Positions 57,126 through 64,000 of a DNA stretch of 64,000 bases are shown here, piece by piece (position 1 is the first letter of the stretch; each line of letters starts with the position of its first letter). The stretch lies in assembly GCF_038039215.1 (NCBI RefSeq), contig NZ_JBBPCL010000001.1, forward strand, positions 1,922,001-1,986,000. Reading direction: 5' to 3'. This DNA comes from Pseudonocardia sp. T1-2H. GTDB lineage: Bacteria > Actinomycetota > Actinomycetes > Mycobacteriales > Pseudonocardiaceae. The notes beneath the pieces are model-generated. The model was not told where the DNA came from. It saw only the letters and a list, made by a program, of their open reading frames with translations, and ran no database searches. The translations under genes were made by a program, and so were the position numbers.

Positions 57126-58429
57126 TGCCGGCGGTCACCGGCGGCCCGCCGAGCACCGAGTCGGCGCGGCGGGCCGTCGAGGCCGTCTGGCGGATCGAGT
57201 CCGCACGGATCGTCGGTGCGCTGGCCCGCTACACCGGGGACTTCGCGCTCGGCGAGGACGTCGCGCAGGAGGCGGTGGCCGAGGCGCTCGTCACCTGGTC
57301 GCGGGACGGCGCGCCGACGAACCCGGTGGGCTGGCTGCTCGCGACCGCGCGGCGGCGCGCCATCGACGGCTTCCGCCGCCGGTCGGCGCTCGACGAGCGG
57401 TACACCATGCTCGCCGGCCAGCTCGCCGAGGGGGAGGCGAGCTCGGGCGCGGTGGCCCCGCGGGACCGGTCGGACGACCTGCCGTGGGATCCCGACCGGG
57501 TCGACGACGACGTCCTCGCGCTGATGTTCGTGTCCTGTCATCCCGTGCTCTCGCCCGAAGCCCGCGTGGCCCTGACGCTGCGCGCGGTCGGCGGCCTGGC
57601 GAGCGAGGAGATCGCCCGGGCGTTCCTCGTGCCCGTGCCGACGGTCCAGGCACGGATCACGCGGGCGAAGAAGACGATCGCCGCGGCGGGAGTGCCGTTC
57701 GAGCAACCACCGTCCGAGGAACGGCGCGAGCGGCTCGGGGGTGTCCTGAGCGTGCTGTATGTGATCTTCACGGAGGGCTCGACGGCGACGACCGGCGACC
57801 GCCTGCTGCGCCCCGATCTCGCGTACGAGGCGATCCGGCTGGCCCGGATGCTGGCCGCATTGCTGGCCGACGAGCCGGAGGTGTTCGGGCTGCTCGCCCT
57901 GTTCGAGCTCACGGCCGCGCGCTTTCCCGCACGCACCGGGCCCGATGGCGAGGCCGTACTCCTGGAGGATCAGGACAGACGCCTCTGGGACCGGTCGGCG
58001 ATCCGTCGCGGTCTGGCCGCGCTCGGCCGGGCCTCGGCCGTCCGGCGCGGCCTCGGACCGTACGGGCTGCAGGCCGCGATCGCTGCCTGCCACGCGTCGG
58101 CGTCCTCCGTGGCGGAGACCGACTGGGAGCGTGTCGTGCTCCTCTACGAGGCGCTCGGCCGCGTGGCTCCGTCACCCGTCGTCGAGCTCAACCGGGCCGT
58201 GGCCGTCGCGATGGCGAGCGGACCCCGGCAGGCACTGTCCATCGTGGACGAGCTGGTGGCCTCCGATCGCCTGTCGGGGTCGTACCTGCTCGCGAGCGTT
58301 CGCGGCGAGTTGCTCGTCCGGCTCGGCCGCACCGCGGAGGCGCGAGCCGAGCTGGAGCTGGCCGCCCGACTGTGCCGCAACGTCCGCGAGCGGTCGGTGC
58401 TGCTGCGCAAGGCGGCTGCGCTGGCGTGA
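57125..58429 (+). CDS. ECF42-type RNA polymerase sigma factor, module 2
   Basis: A 434-residue ECF42 sigma factor: region 2 (VWRIESARIVGALARY, DVAQEAVAEALVTWSRD), region 4 (GLASEEIARAFLVPVPTVQARI) and the long TPR-like extension (YVIFTEGSTATTGD, LYEALGRVAPSPVVELNRAV). Compared with module 1 it has an extra loop of about 20 residues after ERYTMLAGQL (EGEASSGAVAPRDRSDDL). No anti-sigma gene is next to it. The start ATG overlaps the DGPF stop. Targets are probably promoters of the TGTCGA type. Confidence 0.93.
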   Translation: MPAVTGGPPSTESARRAVEAVWRIESARIVGALARYTGDFALGEDVAQEAVAEALVTWSRDGAPTNPVGWLLATARRRAIDGFRRRSALDERYTMLAGQLAEGEASSGAVAPRDRSDDLPWDPDRVDDDVLALMFVSCHPVLSPEARVALTLRAVGGLASEEIARAFLVPVPTVQARITRAKKTIAAAGVPFEQPPSEERRERLGGVLSVLYVIFTEGSTATTGDRLLRPDLAYEAIRLARMLAALLADEPEVFGLLALFELTAARFPARTGPDGEAVLLEDQDRRLWDRSAIRRGLAALGRASAVRRGLGPYGLQAAIAACHASASSVAETDWERVVLLYEALGRVAPSPVVELNRAVAVAMASGPRQALSIVDELVASDRLSGSYLLASVRGELLVRLGRTAEARAELELAARLCRNVRERSVLLRKAAALA

Positions 58430-58559
58430 CGGACGAGCAGCGTCGGTGCGGCATCGCCCCTGTCAACCCGGCGGTCTCACACGAGGGGCGCCGTTTCACC
58501 GACGGGGTGTTCGGTCGCTCGGACACGGGCCGCGATCGTGCCGTGGTGACCGGGTCGGG

Positions 58560-58815
58560 GCCGCCGCGCCCGACTTCGAGGCTGGTCATCATGTCGTGGT
58601 CCTCGTGGACGACGTTGTGGCAGTGCATCATGTACTTCCCGCACCGTGGGCCGAACTTCGCGATGACCCGCACGACTTCGTTCTCCCCGACGTAGGCCAC
58701 GTCCTTCGGTCCCACCTCGTGGGGCTCCGGCGGCTTCCCGTCGCGGTCGAGGATCTCGAAGTCCACGAGGTGCACGTGGATGGGGTGGAACCAGCCTCCG
58801 GAGTGGTTGGCCAGA
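58560..58815 (-). pseudogene. C-terminal scrap of a multicopper oxidase
   Basis: About 85 codons on the minus strand match the end of a multicopper oxidase (laccase/bilirubin-oxidase/CotA type). HPIHVHLVDFEIL holds type 1/2/3 copper histidines and HCHNVVHEDHDMM holds the H-C-H and axial Met. Homology begins abruptly at NHSGGWFHP and ends at SLEVG; everything before, including cupredoxin domains 1 and 2, is missing. A Rieske protein gene lies directly upstream on the same strand. No start codon of its own is credible. Confidence 0.8.
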
Positions 58816-58863
58816 GGCCGTGAGCCGGGGTGTGTCCCCACGGGTTCACGCCGAAGAGTCGTT

Positions 58864-59337
58864 CTACGAGCCGAGAATGATCGAGTCCCCCTCGACCGTG
58901 ATCCCACGGGGGGTCAGTGCCCGCTTCGCGGGGCCCGTCACCACTGCGCCGTCGGTGATCGTGAACCGGCTCCCGTGGCACGGGCAGCGGATCGTCACTT
59001 CGGCCACCTCGGTGAGCGTGCACCCGTCGTGGGTGCAGATGGCGTCGAAGGCCGCGAAACCTTCTGCCGAAGGCCGGGTGACGACGACGTTGTGCTCGGG
59101 GAAGACTCTCCCGCCTCCGACGGGCAGGTCGTGGGCCCCGGCCAGCACCGCCGTGGCGCCTGCCGGAGCGGTGCCGAAGCCTGAAGGCGTCGGGCTTCCC
59201 GGTGCAGGAGGGGCGCCCGGACCCCCGGTACCGCATCCCGTGAGGGCCCCGCACGCCGCGGCGCAGGTTCCGACCACCATCGTTCGGCGCGTGACGCCCG
59301 GGCAGTGGGCAGCCGCCTCGACACCAGTGCGCATCAT
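58864..59337 (-). CDS. exported Rieske [2Fe-2S] lipoprotein
   Basis: A 157-residue Rieske protein. A twin-arginine signal (Arg17-Arg18 in VTRRTMVVG) is followed by a lipobox-like LTGC (Cys35), then a Gly/Pro linker and a Rieske domain: cluster ligands Cys101, His103 (CTHDGC), Cys118 and His121 (CPCHGS), with Cys106 and Cys120 able to form the disulfide. The folded cluster protein would be exported by Tat and tethered outside the membrane. It may once have donated to the multicopper oxidase whose end remains downstream. Electron partner unknown. Confidence 0.9.
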   Translation of the reverse strand: MMRTGVEAAAHCPGVTRRTMVVGTCAAACGALTGCGTGGPGAPPAPGSPTPSGFGTAPAGATAVLAGAHDLPVGGGRVFPEHNVVVTRPSAEGFAAFDAICTHDGCTLTEVAEVTIRCPCHGSRFTITDGAVVTGPAKRALTPRGITVEGDSIILGS

Positions 59338-59826
59338 CAGCTGACCCCCGGCCCGGCGGCGATGCTTTGCGGCATGGTCGCCCGCTTCGCGCCTCGGCCG
59401 CCGCGGTGGAGGTCGGTATCGCGACCCCGGGGGCGTGGAGCACGCGGCCGAGCAGGGCGGCGATGACGAGGCATGCGAGCAGGATGGCCGATGACCGGCT
59501 GCAGCGGGAGGGGCACCGACCGACGTATTCGTGCCCTACGCCCGTGAGGACCGCACGTCGGCCCTCGGCCGCCGCGACGGCACCGGTCGCGGGCGACGTG
59601 CCCGCGCTGATGCAGCGTCGCCGTCGCGTAGGCGTCGGGCGGCCACGAAGGCGGCGCCGAGTGGGTCGCGGCGGGTGGTCCCGGAATCCTGGGGTACCTG
59701 TCCCGGAGGTGCCGGAGTGCCGGCTCGGCGTCACCCGGTTCGAGGACAGCAGTCCCTCCGGGAGTAATGAGCCGGCGGCGTCCGCCGGCCTCGAGGAGGG
59801 CCGGGGCCGAGGTCGAGGAGGAGCTC
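59338..59826. other. intergenic region with no recognised gene
   Basis: 489 bases between the divergent Rieske and glutamine amidotransferase genes. Minus-strand frames include one hydrophobic segment near 59440-59500 (SSAILLACLVIAALLGRVL) without a supported start or family. I see no clear regulatory dyad. Confidence 0.4.
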
Positions 59827-60660
59827 ATGTGCAGGTGGCTGGGGTACTACGGCAAGCCGATCGAGCCCAAGGAACTGGTCTACGACACCGAGCACTCCCT
59901 GATCGAGCAGAGCAGGCGCGCCCAGCCCGACATGGCGACCGCCAACGGCGACGGCTTCGGCCTCGGCTGGTACGGGTTCGGCCCGGAGCCGGCGCTGTTC
60001 CGCAGCGCGTCGCCCGCCTGGGGTGACGCCAACCTTCGCGAGATCGCCGGCGAGGTCCGCTCCGGCCTGTTCCTGGCGCACGTGCGCGCGGCCACCGGCA
60101 CCCCGGTGCAGCAGACCAACTGTCACCCCTTCCGATACCGGAACTGGATCTTCGTCCACAACGGCTACATCGCCGACTTCGGCCGCCTCCGCCGCGACCT
60201 GGTGCTCGCCGTGCGCCCCGACCTCTTCCCGCACATCCAGGGCAGTACGGACTCCGAGGTGATGTTCTTCCTGGCGCTGACGTTCGGGCTCGAGCACGAC
60301 CCGGTCGCCGCCCTCGAACGGATGGCCGGATTCGTGGAGTCCGTTGGGCGGGCCGCGGGCGTCGAGAACCCGCTGCAGATGACGGTCGGAGCGGCCGACG
60401 GCGAGCGGCTGTACGCGGCGCGCTACGCCAGCGGGCCAGTGGTCAACAGCCTGTTCGTGAGCGCGGAGGTCGACGCGCTACGCCTGCTCTACCCGGAGGA
60501 CGAGCGGTGGAAGCACTTCTCGGAGGACTCCCGCGCGGTCGTCTCCCAGCCGCTGACGGACCTGCCGGGCCTGTGGCACGAGGTCCCGGTCTCGACGGCG
60601 CTCGTCGTGCAGAAGGGGCCGGACGTGGAGTGCCCCTTCCGGCCGCGGCCGCCGGACTGA
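59827..60660 (+). CDS. class II glutamine amidotransferase
   Basis: A 277-residue Ntn-type class II glutamine amidotransferase, YafJ/EgtC-like. The catalytic Cys2 follows the initiator Met (MCRWLGYYG). Other marks: NGDGFGLGWYGFG (about residue 41), AHVRAATGTPVQQTNCHPF (about 85-103), FVHNGYIAD. It hydrolyses a gamma-glutamyl amide or transfers its ammonia; no synthetase partner is adjacent. GAGGAGGAGCTC precedes ATG 59827, so the longer open frame upstream is not used. Confidence 0.9.
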   Translation: MCRWLGYYGKPIEPKELVYDTEHSLIEQSRRAQPDMATANGDGFGLGWYGFGPEPALFRSASPAWGDANLREIAGEVRSGLFLAHVRAATGTPVQQTNCHPFRYRNWIFVHNGYIADFGRLRRDLVLAVRPDLFPHIQGSTDSEVMFFLALTFGLEHDPVAALERMAGFVESVGRAAGVENPLQMTVGAADGERLYAARYASGPVVNSLFVSAEVDALRLLYPEDERWKHFSEDSRAVVSQPLTDLPGLWHEVPVSTALVVQKGPDVECPFRPRPPD

Positions 60661-60670
60661 CCGTCGCGGT

Positions 60671-60751
60671 TCAGCCGCGCCGGACCCCTGGGCAGGTTCG
60701 AGCCTCTTCGCGAAGGAACACGAACTCGTGCTCCCGCAGGTCGGCGGTCAT
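60671..60751 (-). CDS. tiny ORF overlapping the symporter stop
   Basis: A 26-codon frame (MTADLREHEFVFLREEART...) whose ATG overlaps the symporter stop by four bases (ATGA), the same coupling style used throughout the window. It has no family match that I know. It could be a real small subunit or an accident of the GC-rich code. Confidence 0.3.
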   Translation of the reverse strand: MTADLREHEFVFLREEARTCPGVRRG

Positions 60752-62211
60752 CGGGCGGGCTCCTCGCGGGGTCGGGTGGCGTCGTCGGGGGACGGCGGGG
60801 TACCGGCGACCCCCGTTCCGTCGGCGGGGATGCGGCCGGGCCGGTGGCTCCACAGGTGGGTCGCGGTCATGACCAGCAGCGGCATCGCGACCGCGATGTA
60901 GGCGTTGTCGACGCCGAACGGGTCGCCGGCGAGGAACCAGCCGATGGTCGCCACCAGCGCGGCGATGATGCTCCAGAACGCGCCGGCGCGGGTTCCGAAC
61001 CGTGGCCCGTAGAACATCAGGAGCACCAGGACGGCCAGCGCCGCGCGCAGCGACTTGGCCAGGAACGACACGGTCAGCACGTCCGAGGCGAACAGGGCCA
61101 GCACGATGGGCAGCAGCCCGGTGACCACGGTGGCGAGCCGTAGGAAGCGCAGGTCGCCGGCGGGTTCCGCGCCGTGGCCCCGGCGGTCGCGCCACGGGCG
61201 GTGGAAGTCCTTGAGCAGCAGGGTGGACGCCCCGAGGGTCAGCGCCGCGATCGTCCCGAACATGGCGCCGGACAGGCCGCACACCACCAGGCCCGCGGCC
61301 CACGGGTTCAGCTCGAGGACGAACGCGGGCAGGGCCTGGATGGAGCGGATGCCCGGGTGCACCAGGGCGCTGCACAGCCCGATCACCGCGGAGCACAGTC
61401 CGAAGGGGACGAGCACGGCGGCCGACCACAACCCGGACTGTCGGGCGGAGCGTCCGTCGGCGGTCGTGGTGACCGCCTGGACGACGTACTGGGTGGCGAA
61501 GATGGCGCCGACGCCGGCGATCAGCCACGCCCCGATCTGGGCCCACCCGATCCCGTCCCACGCGAGCATCCGCGGGGGCAGCTCGGTCTGCAGCCGGCCC
61601 GGCCCGCCGGCGGCGCGCAGGGCGACGACGGCCAGCAGTACGACGCCGATCAGCTTCACGCTCGCGTGGAGCACGTTGGTGTAGACCACCGAACGCATCC
61701 CTCCGATGCTCACCCAGGCCACGGCGAGGACGCCGGTGACCACGATGGCCGGCGCGGTGCCGATGCCGAGCAGCCCGGACAGGATCGCGCCGCCGCTGGC
61801 GTAGATCGAGACGGCGACGATCAGCAGCGCGCAGATCATGATCGACGAGGTGGCGAGGCGGACCCGCTCGCCGTACGCCCGCGCGAGCGCACCGGAGATC
61901 GTGTTCTCGCCGAGCTCGCGGAAGCGCCGCGCCAGGAGCACCGAGAACAGCACGAAGCCCAGCGCCAGCGAGACGACGTTCCAGGCCGCGGAGATGCCGT
62001 GCTCGTGCGCCGACTGGGCGGTACCGACACTCGCGGTGCTGCCGAGGAACTCCGAGGCCAGCAGGAACCCGACGAGCACCGCGGGGAACGCCCGGCCGCC
62101 CGTGGCGAAGCCCTCGGCGCTGTTCGAGGACCGCCGGGCCCACCAGCTGATCAGCCCGAGCACGCCCATGTAGAGCACCAGGACCAGCCCGACGATCCAC
62201 AGTGATCCCAT
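60748..62211 (-). CDS. sodium:solute symporter family protein
   Basis: A 487-residue solute:sodium symporter with about 13 membrane helices. Markers: SLWIVGLVLVLYMGVLGLIS (first helix), SEGFATGGRAF-like AEGFATGGRAFPAVLVG, FLGSTASVGTAQSAHEHG, GGMRSVVYTN, ATQYVVQAV. GAGGAGGTGCC stands before ATG 62211; longer upstream frame lacks homology. It is divergent from the DUF1537 kinase and PdxA genes over a GntR-type operator, so it likely imports the four-carbon sugar acid these enzymes use. Confidence 0.88.
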   Translation of the reverse strand: MGSLWIVGLVLVLYMGVLGLISWWARRSSNSAEGFATGGRAFPAVLVGFLLASEFLGSTASVGTAQSAHEHGISAAWNVVSLALGFVLFSVLLARRFRELGENTISGALARAYGERVRLATSSIMICALLIVAVSIYASGGAILSGLLGIGTAPAIVVTGVLAVAWVSIGGMRSVVYTNVLHASVKLIGVVLLAVVALRAAGGPGRLQTELPPRMLAWDGIGWAQIGAWLIAGVGAIFATQYVVQAVTTTADGRSARQSGLWSAAVLVPFGLCSAVIGLCSALVHPGIRSIQALPAFVLELNPWAAGLVVCGLSGAMFGTIAALTLGASTLLLKDFHRPWRDRRGHGAEPAGDLRFLRLATVVTGLLPIVLALFASDVLTVSFLAKSLRAALAVLVLLMFYGPRFGTRAGAFWSIIAALVATIGWFLAGDPFGVDNAYIAVAMPLLVMTATHLWSHRPGRIPADGTGVAGTPPSPDDATRPREEPAR

Positions 62212-62773
62212 GGCACCTCCTCGTGTGGCGGCCGTCATGTGAGGCGACCATCCGAAACATATGGTCGGGCGGGACGGGCGTCCATGAGGTCCTGGCGATG
62301 GGAGCGATACGCGGACGGCCATGAGCCGAGCCCGAGGAGACGCTTGAGGTCGAGCATCTGAGATGTTGGTATGCCAAGATACCGCCGGCAATGAGGCAGG
62401 AGCGGCTCATGACGTCTGGGACACCCGTCGCCGGGTTCGGAGCGATCGACTGCGACGTGCACAGCGCGGTCGACACCGACCCCCGGCACCCCTCGGTAGC
62501 GGCTCGGTCGTTCGGTCGGTCCCGAGCCTCACGTGCCGCGATCCGCCCGGCGGCACGCAGGCGCTACCCGAAGGAGCGGGGGTACGCGGCGGAGTCGCGC
62601 TGCCCCGGACCGGCCCCACGGTCGAGGGCGAGGGGCACCCGGTGCGGATCGGGTACGGGCCGTGGGGCGCGCTCCGCTCCGCCGCTGTCGGAGGGCCGTT
62701 GACACCGGGAAGCGGCCACACCTAGTTTCGGCCAGGCAGGGTTGCATCCGTCGGACGGAGGTCATCGGTCGCA
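62212..62773. other. divergent promoter region with a broken amidohydrolase start
   Basis: 562 bases between the symporter and the kinase. From 62409 a frame reads MTSGTPVAGFGAIDCDVHSAV, like the metal-binding N-terminus (D-x-H) of an ACMSD-type amidohydrolase, then loses similarity within 25 codons. It looks like a decayed gene start. The operator-like palindrome at 62366-62377 lies just upstream. No other gene is seen. Confidence 0.5.
62366..62377. promoter_or_regulatory. candidate GntR/FCD operator
   Basis: TTGGTATGCCAA, a near-perfect palindrome of the TTGG-N4-CCAA type bound by many FCD-group GntR regulators of organic-acid genes. It lies in the region shared by the symporter and the kinase/PdxA genes. 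No GntR gene is adjacent in the window; it may lie past base 64000. Confidence 0.55.
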
Positions 62774-63847
62774 GTGGCTTCCGCCGGCGCCGTTCGCCGC
62801 TTGGCCGTCGTGGCCGACGACCTGACCGGCGCGGCCGACGCCGCCGCACCCTTCGCGGCCCGCGGCCTCGCCGTCTCCGTCGCGTTGTCGCCGGCTGATC
62901 CGGCGGGCGTCGAGGTGCTCGCGCTGCTCACCGACAACCGCTGGCGGCCCGCCGCCGAAGCCGCCGAACGCATGCGCGCCGCGGTCACCCGCGTCCGGGA
63001 CTGGGCGCCCGAGACCCTTTTCGTCAAGATCGATTCGACGCTGCGCGGCCAGGTGCACGCGGACGTCTCCGGCGCGCTGGACGCCTGGGGCGGCGCAGGC
63101 GCGGTGGCCACTCCCGCCTTCCCCGCTCAGGGCCGCACGGTTCGCGGCGGCGCGCTGGTCGTCCACGGCGAGACGACCGTGCTACGGATCGAGGAGCACT
63201 TCCCGGCGGGCGCCCGGGTCGTCGACGCCGAGACCCACGACGACCTCGTCGCGCTCGCGCGCCGGATCCTCGACGGTGGCTGTGTGGCCGTCGGCTCGGG
63301 CGGGCTGTCCCGTGCCCTCGCGGCCGTGCTGGTGGATCCGCCCCGGCCGGCACTCCGGCCGCGGACCGGCGTCACCGGCGTGCTCGTCGTCGTCGGGACG
63401 CCGCACGCCGCCACCCGTGCGCAGGTGGCGGCGCTGCGCGAGGCCGGAGCCGCGCTCGTCGTGGCAGGTCCGCACGCGGCCGAGGCCGCCGGCGCCGCGC
63501 TGCGGGCCGGGCGCCGGGCCGTGCTGACCTGCGAGGTCGACGGCGAGGTCGAGCCCGAGAGCCCGGCAGCGGCGGCACTCGCCGAGAAGCTGGCCGCGGT
63601 GGTGTCCGCCGTGCTCGAGGCCGTCCCGGCGGTGGGCCTGGTCCTCACCGGCGGCGCCACGGCGCTCGCCGTCGCCACGGCTCTGGGTGCGACCGAGATG
63701 CGCCTGCTCGCGGAGGTGGCCGAGGGCCTGCCGCTGGGCGAGCTGGTGAGGGGCGACCGGCGGGTGCCGGTGGTGACGAAGTCCGGCGGCTTCGGCGCGC
63801 GCGACGCGCTGCGGCGGGCCGCGGAGGCACTGGAGGCATGCGTATGA
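62774..63847 (+). CDS. four-carbon acid sugar kinase (DUF1537 family)
   Basis: A 357-residue DUF1537 kinase, the DtnK/OtnK-like family that phosphorylates D-threonate or related four-carbon sugar acids. ADDLTGAADAAAPF near residue 15, KIDSTLRGQVHADV (about 84) and GLVLTGGATALAVA (about 288) are characteristic. It is shorter than typical 400-430 residue members. GTG 62774 is used; GGAGG is 12 bases upstream, farther than ideal. It overlaps the PdxA gene by four bases, the known pairing for D-threonate or D-erythronate breakdown. Confidence 0.88.
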   Translation: MASAGAVRRLAVVADDLTGAADAAAPFAARGLAVSVALSPADPAGVEVLALLTDNRWRPAAEAAERMRAAVTRVRDWAPETLFVKIDSTLRGQVHADVSGALDAWGGAGAVATPAFPAQGRTVRGGALVVHGETTVLRIEEHFPAGARVVDAETHDDLVALARRILDGGCVAVGSGGLSRALAAVLVDPPRPALRPRTGVTGVLVVVGTPHAATRAQVAALREAGAALVVAGPHAAEAAGAALRAGRRAVLTCEVDGEVEPESPAAAALAEKLAAVVSAVLEAVPAVGLVLTGGATALAVATALGATEMRLLAEVAEGLPLGELVRGDRRVPVVTKSGGFGARDALRRAAEALEACV

Positions 63848-64000
63848 CACCCCTGCTCGGCCTGACCGTCGGCGACCCGGCCGGCATCGGACCCGAGGTC
63901 GTCCTCACGGCGTCCCGCGACCCCCGGGCGGAGGTCGCCCGGCTCGTCGCGATCGGCAGCCTGGCCGCGCTGCGCTCCGCCGCCGCGGTGGTGCCCGACG
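63844..64000 (+). CDS. PdxA-family dehydrogenase, 3' end outside window
   Basis: The first 52 codons of a 4-hydroxythreonine-4-phosphate dehydrogenase family protein (GDPAGIGPEVVLTA at residues about 10-23). Beside a DUF1537 kinase the usual member is PdxA2, which oxidises and decarboxylates the 4-phosphate of the sugar acid to dihydroxyacetone phosphate. ATG 63844 has GGAGG 7 bases upstream and overlaps the kinase stop. An ATG at 63838 is too close to that site. Confidence 0.9.
   Translation, partial: MTPLLGLTVGDPAGIGPEVVLTASRDPRAEVARLVAIGSLAALRSAAAVVPD

Overview
The window is a single stretch of very GC-rich DNA with dense, mostly translationally coupled genes, GTG starts, twin-arginine and lipobox signals, and actinobacterial families (aa3 oxidase, DUF4232 lipoprotein, ECF42-type sigma factors with DGPF partners, PucR regulator, DUF559 proteins). 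It looks like the chromosome of a soil actinobacterium. Pseudonocardia or a close relative is my guess from gene content, not something the bases prove.

Layout. 1-5.2 kb: end of cytochrome oxidase subunit I, then a sparse stretch with a few small genes, truncated genes and an IS3-type transposase scrap. 5.5-9.4 kb: a short UvrA-like ABC ATPase, a hypothetical gene and an alpha/beta hydrolase, then an IS5-type scrap. 9.7-14.3 kb: a GntR regulator divergent from a ring-cleavage-like set (VOC dioxygenase, flavoprotein monooxygenase, fumarylacetoacetase-type hydrolase), the first two frameshifted, plus an aldo/keto reductase. 14.5-16.3 kb: a DGPF protein and ECF42 sigma factor. 16.4-19.7 kb: metallo-hydrolase, lipoprotein, a permease scrap and two tandem TetR regulators. 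19.8-32.7 kb: a catabolic region under apparent TetR control, with symporter, acyl-CoA ligase and a nine-gene run with a CO-dehydrogenase-like molybdenum hydroxylase, alcohol and aldehyde dehydrogenases and an enoyl-CoA hydratase; its substrate is unknown.

33.8-52.4 kb is a nearly complete purine degradation island. A uracil/xanthine-type permease fused to an OHCU-decarboxylase domain, a separate OHCU decarboxylase, 5-hydroxyisourate hydrolase and urate oxidase convert urate to allantoin; PucR faces a xanthine dehydrogenase operon that also carries an oxopurine deaminase; allantoinase and allantoicase open the ring; hydroxypyruvate isomerase, tartronate semialdehyde reductase, glyoxylate carboligase and glycerate kinase return glyoxylate carbon to glycolysis. 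A ureidoglycolate lyase is not visible. A hairpin-flanked DUF559 gene sits between urate oxidase and pucR.

52.6-64 kb: an amidase convergent with a TPP enzyme plus cyclase pair, a second DGPF/ECF42 module whose promoter matches the first, a multicopper oxidase scrap and a Rieske protein, a class II glutamine amidotransferase, and a symporter divergent from a DUF1537 kinase and PdxA pair that resembles four-carbon sugar acid catabolism.

Several otherwise well conserved genes carry single-base frameshifts. Four of them lack one G in a GGGGAG context, which suggests systematic base-calling error at least as much as gene decay.
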